From assembly GCF_002112505.1 (NCBI RefSeq), contig NZ_NEHW01000002.1, positions 310,001 through 374,000 on the forward strand: DNA of 64,000 nucleotides. Direction: 5' to 3'. A program made the translations under genes and the position numbers. Shown here one piece after another: positions 27,401 through 35,516 of the stretch; position 1 is the first letter of the stretch; each line of letters starts with the position of its first letter. Source of the stretch: Pseudomonas sp. R28(2017). GTDB lineage: Bacteria; Pseudomonadota; Gammaproteobacteria; Pseudomonadales; Pseudomonadaceae. The notes beneath the pieces are model-generated. The model saw only the letters and a list, made by a program, of their open reading frames with translations, did no database searches and had not been told where the DNA came from.

Positions 27401-28977
27401 GCCGGCTGCTCCTGGCCCGCTTCGAGCAGGGCGCGGATGTGTTTCTTGACGATCTTGCCGTAGCCGGACTTGGGCATTTCATGCCAGCGCACGAAACGCT
27501 TGGGCCACTTGTAGCGCGCCAGGCGCGGCTCAAGGTGGGCCAGCAGCTGTTCGTCGCTGACCTCGCCGGTGGTGACGATCACCGCGCAGCCGCATTCGCC
27601 CCACTTCTCGTCGGGCATGCCCAGCACCGCCACTTCGTTGACCGCCGGGTGTGTCAGCAGCGCTTCTTCGATTTCCCGTGGGTAGACGTTGGAGCCACCG
27701 GAGATGTACATGTCCGACGCGCGGCCGGTGATGAACAGGTAACCCTGGTCGTCGACATGGCCGAGGTCGCCGGTGTGGAACCAGCCATGACGGAAGCACG
27801 CCGCGTTGGCTTCAGGGTTGTTGTAGTAGCCGGCGAACACCGCCGGGCCGCGCACGCAGATTTCGCCGTCACTGCCGGTCGGCAACTCGGCGCCGTGCTC
27901 GTCGAGGATCGCCACCTGCATGCCGGTGCGCGGGTAACCGCAGGAGCCGACCTTGGCCTGCGGGCTGTCTTCGGCGTCGTGGCAGTCGGCCGGCAGCACG
28001 GTGATGTTGCCGGTCACCTCGCCGAGGCCGTAGTACTGCACCAGCACCTTGCCCAGGGTGCGCAGGGCGTGGCACTGGTCGGCGCGGTACATCGGCGCGC
28101 CGGCGTAGATCACATAACGCAGGCTGCTGTGGTCATAGCGGTCCACGGCCGGGTCTTCGGTGAGCATCTTGACGATGGTCGGCACGGTGAACAGGTTGTC
28201 GATACGGTGCTCCTGCACCAGCTGCCAGGCTTCGTCGCAGTCCAGCCGTTCGCCGGCTGGCAGCACGCAGGCTGCGCCGCGGGCGACGTTGACCAGGGCG
28301 TGGATGCCTGCGCCGTGGGACAGCGGGGCGAGCACCAGCGAACGTGACTGCTGGCTTAGGCCGGGCATCAGGTCGGCCAGGTGGTTGTTGACCACGAAGG
28401 CCATCTGGCCGTGGGTGAGCACGCCGGCCTTGGGGTGGCCGGTGGTGCCGGAGGTGTAGAAGAACCACAACGGGTCGTGATAGTGCACCTCGGCCGGGCG
28501 GAAGGCGGCTTGCAGCGGCGCGCCTTCATCGAGCAAGGCGTCGTAGCCCAGCTCGCCGCTGCGTGGGCTGCCGATGGCGATCACCGTCTGCAAGGCCGGG
28601 GAGGCCGCACGCACGGCGTCGACGTAATGGCCGAAGCCTTCGTCATAGAGCATCGCCACAGCGCCGCTGGAGCTGCCCAGGTAGGCGGCCTCAGGCGGGG
28701 TGATGCGCACGTTGGTCGGCACCCAGACCACGCCAAGACGGAACGCCACCCAGGCACTTTCGAACAGTTGCAGGTTGTTGCGCGCATGCACCAGCAGCCG
28801 GTCGCCTTTGCCCAGGCCCCGCGCACGCAAGGCGGCGGCAACACTGTCGACACGCTGCAGCAGCTGGCGCCACGACACCGTCTGCTCGCCGCGGATGAAG
28901 CCAGGCTGGTCGGGCAGGCGGCGGGCCACCTGGGCCAGCAGCTCACCGAGGTTCATCACGTTGTCGATACCGGTCAT
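27397..28977 (-). CDS. AMP-forming acyl-CoA ligase
   Basis: This 526-aa member of the ANL superfamily activates a carboxylic acid to its CoA thioester via an acyl-AMP. The P-loop is YTSGTTGHPK (residues 174-183). Later motifs are QYYGLGEVTGN (A5), WFHTGDLGHVDDQGYLFITGR (A7/A8) and the catalytic Lys in GYGKIVKK near the C-terminus. All key residues are present. The substrate cannot be assigned; fatty-acid-type and aromatic-type ligases share these motifs. It lies between the thiolase and PPC genes with 4-bp overlaps. Confidence 0.9.
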   Translation of the reverse strand: MTGIDNVMNLGELLAQVARRLPDQPGFIRGEQTVSWRQLLQRVDSVAAALRARGLGKGDRLLVHARNNLQLFESAWVAFRLGVVWVPTNVRITPPEAAYLGSSSGAVAMLYDEGFGHYVDAVRAASPALQTVIAIGSPRSGELGYDALLDEGAPLQAAFRPAEVHYHDPLWFFYTSGTTGHPKAGVLTHGQMAFVVNNHLADLMPGLSQQSRSLVLAPLSHGAGIHALVNVARGAACVLPAGERLDCDEAWQLVQEHRIDNLFTVPTIVKMLTEDPAVDRYDHSSLRYVIYAGAPMYRADQCHALRTLGKVLVQYYGLGEVTGNITVLPADCHDAEDSPQAKVGSCGYPRTGMQVAILDEHGAELPTGSDGEICVRGPAVFAGYYNNPEANAACFRHGWFHTGDLGHVDDQGYLFITGRASDMYISGGSNVYPREIEEALLTHPAVNEVAVLGMPDEKWGECGCAVIVTTGEVSDEQLLAHLEPRLARYKWPKRFVRWHEMPKSGYGKIVKKHIRALLEAGQEQPA

Positions 28978-30143
28978 CGCACGGCCTCCAGGATGCTCAC
29001 GTAGTTGGTGACGGCCGCGCCGCCCATGTTGAAGACCCCGGCCCGGTCGGCGCGGGGCAATTGCATGTCGCCGGCCTGGCCGCTGAGCTGCATCGCCGCC
29101 ATCACATGCATCGACACGCCGGTGGCACCGATCGGGTGGCCCTTGGACTTGAGCCCGCCGGACGGGTTGATCGGCAGCCGGCCGTCCTTGCGGCTGATGC
29201 CTTCGGCGATCACCCGTGCGCCCTGGCCGCGTTCGGCCAGGCCCATGGCCTCGTATTCGAGCAGTTCGGCGATGGTGAAGCAGTCGTGGGTTTCTACCAG
29301 CGACAGGTCGTCGAGGGTCAGCCGTGCCTGCGCCAGCGCCTGCTGCCAGGCCCGCGCCGCGCCCTCGAACACCGTGGGGTCGCGGCGTGACAGCGGCAGG
29401 TAGTCGTTGACCTGCACCGCCGCCCGAAAACGCACGGCCGGGCCAGCGCCGTTGTGCTGGTCGGCGCGGCTGATCACCAGCGCGGCGGCGCCGTCGCTGA
29501 TCAGCGAACAGTCGCTGCGCTTGAGCGGGCCGGCGACGAAGGGGTTCTTTTCCGAAGGTGTGCGGCAGAACTCGAAGCCGACGTCGCGGCGCATGTGGGC
29601 GTACGGGTTGAGGGCGCCGTTGGCGTGGTTCTTGGCAGCGATCATCGCCAGCGCGTCGGACTGGTCGCCGTACCGCTCGAAGTAGGCGCTGGCAATGTTG
29701 CCGAACACCCCGGCGAAGCCGCTCTCGATGGCCGCCTCCTCACGGGTGTAGCAGCACTTGAGCAGGATCTTGCCGACCTCGGCGGTGGGCAGGCTGTTCA
29801 TCTTCTCGAAACCGACCACCAGTGCGTGCCGGGACTGGCCGCTGAGCACTGCCTGCAAGGCCGAGTGGATGGCTGCGGAGCCGGTGGAGCAGGCGTTTTC
29901 CAGGCGTACCGCCGGGGTGAAGCGCAGCGCCGGGATGTGGTTGGCGAGCAGCGCGGAAGGGAAGTCCTGGTACAGGAACCCAGCGTTGAAATGGCCGACA
30001 TGCACCGAGTCGATCTGCTCAGGGTCGAGCCTGGCATGGGCCAGTGCGCCGAGGGCGGCGTCGGCCAGCATGTGCTCGGGGTCGATGTCGGGAAACTTGC
30101 CGAAAGGGGCGTGGTGCCAGCCGCTGATCAGGGGTGAATCCAT
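28974..30143 (-). CDS. SCP2-type thiolase
   Basis: This 389-aa protein is a thiolase of the sterol-carrier-protein-2/lipid-transfer type. The nucleophile is Cys85 (LENACSTGSA). His336 lies in SKGHPIGATG. The usual C-terminal CxG cysteine is absent (GVFNMGGAA); instead HDCF is present at 286-289, which in SCP2-thiolases supplies the second cysteine. This class often handles bulky or branched 3-ketoacyl-CoAs. The start is ATG at 30143 with GAGGA upstream. It is the first gene of the leftward operon and is 27 bp from the predicted sigma54 start site. Actinobacterial relatives pair with DUF35 proteins; none is seen here. Confidence 0.88.
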   Translation of the reverse strand: MDSPLISGWHHAPFGKFPDIDPEHMLADAALGALAHARLDPEQIDSVHVGHFNAGFLYQDFPSALLANHIPALRFTPAVRLENACSTGSAAIHSALQAVLSGQSRHALVVGFEKMNSLPTAEVGKILLKCCYTREEAAIESGFAGVFGNIASAYFERYGDQSDALAMIAAKNHANGALNPYAHMRRDVGFEFCRTPSEKNPFVAGPLKRSDCSLISDGAAALVISRADQHNGAGPAVRFRAAVQVNDYLPLSRRDPTVFEGAARAWQQALAQARLTLDDLSLVETHDCFTIAELLEYEAMGLAERGQGARVIAEGISRKDGRLPINPSGGLKSKGHPIGATGVSMHVMAAMQLSGQAGDMQLPRADRAGVFNMGGAAVTNYVSILEAVR

Positions 30144-30181
30144 GAGGTGAGTCCTCGCTCGATGGGTTTGCGAGGTCGATG

Positions 30182-30196
30182 GCAAGAACGGTGCCA
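30182..30196 (-). promoter_or_regulatory. sigma54 promoter for the thiolase-ligase-PPC-porin operon
   Basis: On the minus strand the sequence is TGGCAC-CGTTC-TTGC, a perfect match to the sigma54 -24/-12 consensus with 10 bp between GG and GC. Transcription would begin near 30170, about 27 bp upstream of the thiolase ATG. Confidence 0.85.
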
Positions 30197-30266
30197 GCCC
30201 CTTGGCAACGCGTCTGCGCCGTGCCTTTGTGGGCCTGTGCGAGGGTGTCGGCAGGTAGCAGGTGGG

Positions 30267-30322
30267 TGCTACAGGTGTCGCCTTGAAGGCCTGGGCGACA
30301 GTTCAGGGAGACACCTGTTACA
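30267..30322. promoter_or_regulatory. candidate activator-binding dyad in the divergent region
   Basis: ACAGGTGTC (30271-30279) and GACACCTGT (30310-30318) are perfect 9-bp inverted copies, 14 of 17 matching when extended as GNNACAGGTGTCNCCNT. A further inverted pair, TGTCGCC-N11-GGCGACA, lies at 30276-30300. The region is about 75-130 bp upstream of the leftward -24 box and 135-190 bp upstream of the rightward one, suitable for sigma54 enhancers. Confidence 0.5.
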
Positions 30323-30390
30323 CCCCGAAGAGCGCCACTGGCCCCGCATCACAATCTGATACACCGTCGTATTCAATGGCTGATGCCTTG

Positions 30391-30417
30391 TGAATCAGTG
30401 GCTTAGGCCCTGATTCA
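30391..30417. promoter_or_regulatory. candidate operator palindrome near the dctP promoter
   Basis: TGAATCAG-N11-CTGATTCA is a perfect 8-bp inverted repeat centred at 30404, about 52 bp upstream of the rightward -24 element. It could bind an activator, IHF-like bender or repressor; which one is not known. Confidence 0.4.
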
Positions 30418-30455
30418 GGCTTGCGTGAGGGCCATTTCGCCTAGCCGGGCAAGGG

Positions 30456-30470
30456 TGGCACCCCAATTGC
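30456..30470 (+). promoter_or_regulatory. sigma54 promoter for the TRAP transporter operon
   Basis: TGGCAC-CCCAA-TTGC (followed by T) matches the sigma54 -24/-12 consensus at every position. The predicted start site is near 30482, about 55 bp upstream of the dctP ATG. Confidence 0.88.
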
Positions 30471-30536
30471 TATGTCACTGTCACCATCGCCGTATCCCAA
30501 CTCGATCAATAAGAACAAATAGGTCAGGAGAGCTTC

Positions 30537-31568
30537 ATGAGCGATTTCACCCGCCGTTCCTTCATCAAGACGGCTTCCATGGCATCGGCCGCAGTCGCCG
30601 CCGCCGGCCTGGGCCTGTACAGCAGCAACACCCGCGCTGCCGACTTCAAACTCAAGTTCGCCAACAACCTGCCCATCAGCCACCCGATGAACGTGCGGGC
30701 CCGGGCCATGGCCAAGGCGATCAAGGAAGAAACCAACGGCGCGCTGACCGTGCAGGTGTTCCCCAGCAGCCAGCTGGGCAGCGACACCGACACCCTGGCC
30801 CAGGTGCGCTCCGGCGCGGTGGACCTGTTCTCGCTGTCGCCCGTGATCCTTGGCACCATGGTGCCGTCGGTGCAGATCAGCGCCGTGGGCTTCGCCTTCA
30901 AGGACTACCAGCAGGTGTGGAGCGCCATGGACGGCGCGCTCGGCGAGCATGTGCGCGGCGAAATCGCCAAGACCGGCACGCTGTTCGCCTTCGACCGCAT
31001 GTGGGACAACGGCTTTCGCGTCACCACCACCAGCACCCGGCCGGTGGCCAGCCCTGACGACCTGCGCGGCATGAAACTGCGGGTGCCGCCCAGCCCGATC
31101 ATCATGTCGATCTTCCGCGCCCTGGAAGCGGCGCCGACCAGCATCAACTTCGCCGAGGTGTACTCGGCGCTGCAGACGCGCATCGTCGAAGGCCAGGAGA
31201 ACCCCATGACCCTGGTGTCCTCGGCCAAGCTGTACGAGGTGCAGAAGTACTGCTCGCTGACCAACCACGTGTGGGACGGCTTCTGGATGCTCGGCAACAG
31301 CGCCTCGTTCGCCCGCCTGCCGGCGGACATGCAGGCGATTCTGCGCAAGCATATCGACGCGGCGGTGATGGGCCAGCGCGAAGACCTCGCCAAGCTCGAA
31401 GGCAGCACCCGCGACACCTTGAAGGGGCAAGGCCTGGAGCTGGTGGAAGCGCCCGCCGATGCCTTCCGCGACAAGCTGCGCAGCGCCAACTACTACGCCG
31501 ACTGGCACGACAAGTTCGGCGACCAGGCCTGGGCCATCCTCGAGCAATATTCCGGGAAGCTGGCATGA
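30537..31568 (+). CDS. TRAP transporter substrate-binding protein, DctP family
   Basis: This is the periplasmic receptor of a tripartite carboxylate transporter. The protein is 343 aa. The N-terminus has a twin-arginine-like signal (FTRRSFIKTASMASAA), unusual but known for TRAP receptors. The mature part shows LRGMKLRVPPSPI (the region of the carboxylate-binding Arg) and FAEVYSALQTRIVEGQENP, both DctP hallmarks. It starts after a sigma54 promoter with AGGAG as ribosome site, and its stop overlaps the permease start (ATGATG). The ligand is unknown but is probably an organic acid. Confidence 0.92.
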   Translation: MSDFTRRSFIKTASMASAAVAAAGLGLYSSNTRAADFKLKFANNLPISHPMNVRARAMAKAIKEETNGALTVQVFPSSQLGSDTDTLAQVRSGAVDLFSLSPVILGTMVPSVQISAVGFAFKDYQQVWSAMDGALGEHVRGEIAKTGTLFAFDRMWDNGFRVTTTSTRPVASPDDLRGMKLRVPPSPIIMSIFRALEAAPTSINFAEVYSALQTRIVEGQENPMTLVSSAKLYEVQKYCSLTNHVWDGFWMLGNSASFARLPADMQAILRKHIDAAVMGQREDLAKLEGSTRDTLKGQGLELVEAPADAFRDKLRSANYYADWHDKFGDQAWAILEQYSGKLA

Positions 31569-33448
31569 TGCGCGCCCCAGCGCTACCGGCCTCCACCGTT
31601 TCGCAGCGCCTGCCGGCCCGGGTGCTGATCTGCCTCAACAGCTGGGCCATGCGCCTGGTCGGGGTGATCGCGGTCGCCTTGATGGTGATCGAAACCTTCG
31701 TACTGCTGGCGGGGGTGATTGCCCGCTACGTGTTGCACAGCCCGCTGATCTGGTCCGACGAGCTGGCGTCGTCGCTGTTCATCTGGCTGGCGATGTTCGG
31801 CGCGGTGCTGGCGCTGGACCGTGGCGAGCACATGCGCATGTCGGCGCTGGTGAACAAGCTGCCCGACGCCTGGCGCGGTTTCAGCGAGACGTTGTCGGCG
31901 CTGATCGTCTGCCTGTTCGTGGCCATGATCATCTCGCCTGCCATGCAGCATTCCCACGAGCAGATGTGGATCACCACCCCTGCGCTGGGCATCCCCGACG
32001 GCGTGCGCGCGGCGGCCTTGCCGGTGGGCGCGGTGCTGATGCTGCTGGCGGCGGTGGCGCGCATGGCGCGTTACTCGACCGTGCGCCAGTTCATGGCCGG
32101 GCTGGCCGTGGTCGGCACGGTAGCGGCGGCATTGTGGCTGGCCCAGCCATTGCTGGCGGCCATGGGCAACTACAACCTGGTGGTGTTCTTCCTGGTGCTG
32201 CTGGGCGCCTGCGTGTTCGGCGGCATCCCCATCGCCTTCGCCTTCGGCACCGCGACCATGGCCTACCTGGCGCTGGCCACCCATGCGCCGCTGTCGATCG
32301 TGGTCGGGCGCATGGATGAAGGCATGTCGCACATGGTGCTGCTGGCGGTGCCGCTGTTCGTGCTGCTGGGCGTGGTGCTGCAGCTGTCGGGCATGGCGCG
32401 CACGCTGATCGACTTCATGGCCTCGCTGCTCGGCCATGTGCGCGGCGGCCTGCAGTACGTGCTGCTGGGGGCGATGTTCCTGGTGTCGGGGATCTCCGGC
32501 TCCAAGGTCGCTGACATGGCCGCCGTGGCCCCGGCGCTGTTCCCGGAAATGAAACGCCGAGGCTCCAAGCCCGAAGAGCTGGCGGCGCTGCTGTCGGCCA
32601 CCGGGGCGATGACCGAGACCATTCCGCCGAGCCTGGTGCTGATCACCATCGGCGCAGTCTGCAGCGTGTCGATCACTGCGCTGTTCATCGGTGGGCTGAT
32701 GCCGGCGGTGGTGGCCACCTTGGCCATCGCCGTGGTGTGCTGGTGGCGCTCGCGCAAGGATGAGCGCCCGGCGATCGAGCGTGCGCCGCTGTCGCGGGTG
32801 GCCAAGACCTTCCTGATCGCCTTGCCGGCGCTGGCGCTGCCGCTGCTGATTCGCGTGGCGGTGCTGGAAGGGGCGGCCACCGCCACCGAAGTGTCGACCA
32901 TCGGCGTTGCCTACGTGGTGCTGGTGGGGCTGGTGATGCACCTGTTCATGCGTCATATCGAATGGCGCCGGCTGTACCCGATGCTGTTGGAGGCAGCGGC
33001 GCTGTCGGGAGCGATCCTGCTGATCATCGGCATGGCCTCGTCGATGGCCTGGGCACTGACCCAGTCGGGCTTCTCGCAGTCGCTGGTGGAGCTGATCGAG
33101 GACATTCCCGGCGGCGTCATCGGCTTCATGGTGGTCACCATCCTCACTTTCCTGATCCTTGGCAGCGTGCTGGAGGGCATCCCTGCCATCGTGCTGTTCG
33201 GCCCGCTGATGTTCCCCCTGGCCGAGCTGCTGGGCATTCACCCGGTGCACTACGCCATGGTGGTGATCCTGGCCATGGGCGTGGGGCTGTTCGCACCGCC
33301 GCTGGGGGTTGGGTTCTATGCCGCCTGCGCCATCAGCAAGACCTCTTCCGACCACGTCATCCGCCGCGTCTGGGGTTACCTCGGCGCGCTGCTGGTGGCG
33401 CTGGCGATCGTTGCCTGTTTCCCGTGGATTTCCATCGGTTTCCTCTGA
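31565..33448 (+). CDS. TRAP transporter fused permease, DctQ-DctM
   Basis: This 627-aa membrane protein fuses the small four-helix DctQ subunit (about residues 25-190, with IARYVLHSPLIWSDELASSLF) to the large DctM subunit (about 200-627, with FLVLLGACVFGGIPIAFAFG and the VSGISGSKVADMAAV motif). It uses an ion gradient to move the substrate delivered by the DctP protein. Fused QM permeases are a recognised TRAP subtype. ATG at 31565 overlaps the dctP stop; the next ATG codon (31568) is an equal alternative. Confidence 0.9.
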   Translation: MMRAPALPASTVSQRLPARVLICLNSWAMRLVGVIAVALMVIETFVLLAGVIARYVLHSPLIWSDELASSLFIWLAMFGAVLALDRGEHMRMSALVNKLPDAWRGFSETLSALIVCLFVAMIISPAMQHSHEQMWITTPALGIPDGVRAAALPVGAVLMLLAAVARMARYSTVRQFMAGLAVVGTVAAALWLAQPLLAAMGNYNLVVFFLVLLGACVFGGIPIAFAFGTATMAYLALATHAPLSIVVGRMDEGMSHMVLLAVPLFVLLGVVLQLSGMARTLIDFMASLLGHVRGGLQYVLLGAMFLVSGISGSKVADMAAVAPALFPEMKRRGSKPEELAALLSATGAMTETIPPSLVLITIGAVCSVSITALFIGGLMPAVVATLAIAVVCWWRSRKDERPAIERAPLSRVAKTFLIALPALALPLLIRVAVLEGAATATEVSTIGVAYVVLVGLVMHLFMRHIEWRRLYPMLLEAAALSGAILLIIGMASSMAWALTQSGFSQSLVELIEDIPGGVIGFMVVTILTFLILGSVLEGIPAIVLFGPLMFPLAELLGIHPVHYAMVVILAMGVGLFAPPLGVGFYAACAISKTSSDHVIRRVWGYLGALLVALAIVACFPWISIGFL

Positions 33449-33460
33449 GAGAGCCCTGAC

Positions 33461-34252
33461 ATGAGCCAAGCTGCGAAAACGACTCTGCCTGTATCTGCCC
33501 ACGGACGCGTGGCCCTGGTGACCGGTGCCGCCATGGGCATCGGTGCGGCCATCGCCGAACGCCTGGGGCATGACGGCCACACGGTGGTAGTGGCCGACAT
33601 CAACCTCAACGCCGCCGAGGAGATGGTCGCCGGCCTGCAGGCCCAGGGCATCGATGCCCTGGCCCTGGCCATCGACATTGGTGACGCCGCCTCGATCAGC
33701 GCGCTGTTCGCCACCCTGCGTGAGCGCTGCGGGCGTTGCGACGTGCTGGTGAACAATGCCGGCATCGCCCGCACCCAGCCGTTCCTCGACACTGAACTGG
33801 AGGGCTGGCAGCGGCTGATGAACGTCAACCTCACCGGCACTTTGCTGTGCAGCCAGCAGGCGGCGAAGCTGATGCGCGAGCAGGGCTGGGGGCGGATCAT
33901 CAACGTCGCCTCGATCAGCGGCATGCGCGCCAGCATGGGGCGCACCGCCTATGGCACGTCGAAGGCGGCGGTGATCGGCCTGACTCGGCAGATGGCCATC
34001 GAACTGGCCGAGCATGGCATCACCGTCAACGGCATCGCCCCAGGGCCGGTGGACACGCCGCTGACACGCACCCTGCATTCGGCGGCGACCCGCGAGTCGT
34101 ACGCCCGGGCGGTGCCGCTGCGGCGCTACGGCACACCAGCGGAGATGGCCGGGGCGGTGGCGTTTCTGGCGTCGGAAGATGCGTCGTACATCAGCGGGCA
34201 TGTGATCCCGGTGGACGGCGGGTTCATGGCCTCGGGGATTCTGGAGATCTGA
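33461..34252 (+). CDS. SDR-family oxidoreductase
   Basis: This 263-aa classical short-chain dehydrogenase/reductase has the cofactor motif LVTGAAMGIGAAIAERL, the NNAG motif, and the catalytic YGTSK (Tyr and Lys) with an upstream Ser in NVASISG. An acidic residue after the second strand (VVADIN) suggests NAD preference. It follows the permease by 12 bp and is presumably in the sigma54 operon. A role in oxidising a hydroxyl of the imported acid is an inference. Confidence 0.88.
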   Translation: MSQAAKTTLPVSAHGRVALVTGAAMGIGAAIAERLGHDGHTVVVADINLNAAEEMVAGLQAQGIDALALAIDIGDAASISALFATLRERCGRCDVLVNNAGIARTQPFLDTELEGWQRLMNVNLTGTLLCSQQAAKLMREQGWGRIINVASISGMRASMGRTAYGTSKAAVIGLTRQMAIELAEHGITVNGIAPGPVDTPLTRTLHSAATRESYARAVPLRRYGTPAEMAGAVAFLASEDASYISGHVIPVDGGFMASGILEI

Positions 34253-34278
34253 GTCGCTGGTTTCGCGCAAAACCAAAG

Positions 34279-34391
34279 GCTGGCGCGGTCGTTGTGGGAG
34301 CGGGCTTGCCCGCGAAGCAGGCGACGCCGTGGATGGCACGGGCTCCGCCCGTGTTCGCGGGCAAGCCCGCTCCCACAACGACCGCGCCAGC
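34279..34391. repeat. REP pair with extended arms, also a likely terminator
   Basis: The arms 34279-34316 and 34354-34391 are perfect inverted copies over 38 bp, longer than the other REP pairs here because the flanks gctggcgcggtcgtt also match. Each contains the standard gcgggcttgcccgc REP. A TTTTT run follows the right arm. It lies between convergent SDR and LysR genes. Confidence 0.85.
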
Positions 34392-34433
34392 TTTTTGAAG
34401 TCGGGCAAGACAGTTTCGCCCAGAGTATGGGGG

Positions 34434-35357
34434 TCAGTCTTCAGTCTGGCGCCGCGCCTCATCCTCCCGCGTCGCCTGCTCGCCGGCCTGCAGCGCGGTG
34501 TCGACGAAGGTGGCGATGCACGGGTTGTGGTTGTCGGCCTTCCACACCGCCACCACCTCGATCACCGGGGCCTCGCGCAAGGGCCGGAAGCTGGTACTGG
34601 CCAGGCGCATGTTGCGCATCGAACGCGGCACGATGGCCACCCCCAGGCCTTCGCCGACCAGGTTGACGATGGTCTGCTGCATGTTGATCTCCAGGCCGAT
34701 GTTCGGCGTTACCCCGTGCTGCAGGCAATAGCTGCAGATCATGTCGTGCAGGGCAGGGGCGATGCGCCGGGGCACGATGATGAAGGTCTCGTCGGCCAGT
34801 TCCCGCGGCTCCACCAGTGCCTGGCCGGCCAGGCGGTGGCCGGGGGGCAGCACCAGGGTCATTTCTTCGCGGTACAGCGTGACCGTCTCCAGGCCGGTGC
34901 AATCCTGCGGGCGGTACATGATCGCCACATCCTTGTTGCCGCTGCTGATGTCCTGGGCCAGGTCCAGCGGCAGGGTCTCGGTGAGCTTGAGGTTCACCTG
35001 CGGATACAGCGCGGCATAGCGCCGGGTGATGGCCGGGGTGATGCTGTAGGCGGTGGACATCATGAAGCCCACCGACAGCCCGCCAGCCGCACCCCGCGCT
35101 GCGGCCAGGGCATTGCGCTTGGCCTGCTCGAAGGCGGCGAACACCGTGCCGGTATCGAGGTAGAAGCGCTGGCCGGCCTCGGTCAGCTCGACCCGCCGGC
35201 GTGAGCGGTCGAACAGCTTGACCCCCAATTCGTCTTCCAAAAACGCGATCTGCCGTGACAGCGGCGGCTGGGAGATGTGCAGCCGTTCGGCGGCGCGGCC
35301 GAAGTGCAGGGTTTCGGCCAGGGTGCGGAAGTACTGCAGGTGGCGGAGTTCGATCAT
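34434..35357 (-). CDS. LysR-family transcriptional regulator
   Basis: This 307-aa protein has the N-terminal winged HTH MIELRHLQYFRTLAETLHFGRAAERLHISQPPLSRQ, of the type common to regulators of aromatic and aliphatic acid degradation (CatR/BenM-like spacing). A substrate-binding domain follows. The start is ATG at 35357; upstream in-frame sequence is intergenic. It is divergent from the sigma54 activator gene across about 160 bp, where an AT-rich stretch (ttatgtattggaaaatataac, near 35390) may hold its operator. It may control the activator or the downstream SDR. Confidence 0.88.
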   Translation of the reverse strand: MIELRHLQYFRTLAETLHFGRAAERLHISQPPLSRQIAFLEDELGVKLFDRSRRRVELTEAGQRFYLDTGTVFAAFEQAKRNALAAARGAAGGLSVGFMMSTAYSITPAITRRYAALYPQVNLKLTETLPLDLAQDISSGNKDVAIMYRPQDCTGLETVTLYREEMTLVLPPGHRLAGQALVEPRELADETFIIVPRRIAPALHDMICSYCLQHGVTPNIGLEINMQQTIVNLVGEGLGVAIVPRSMRNMRLASTSFRPLREAPVIEVVAVWKADNHNPCIATFVDTALQAGEQATREDEARRQTED

Positions 35358-35516
35358 GATGCTCTCAAAGGTATCAGTCGATGCTGGATTATGTATTGGA
35401 AAATATAACTGCGCCTCCCTAATGTGAACCTGCAACACCCCTTCGGCCCCGGCGGCGCCACAAGCGCCGCCCGCCGGCATAGTCACAAGCTATAGAACAA
35501 GAAAAAGGTGACGCTA

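Noticed and set aside
31583..34462. 959-codon open frame antisense to the TRAP permease and SDR
   Set aside because: Very His/Gln/Arg-rich, spans two well-supported genes and a REP pair, and has no recognisable motif.
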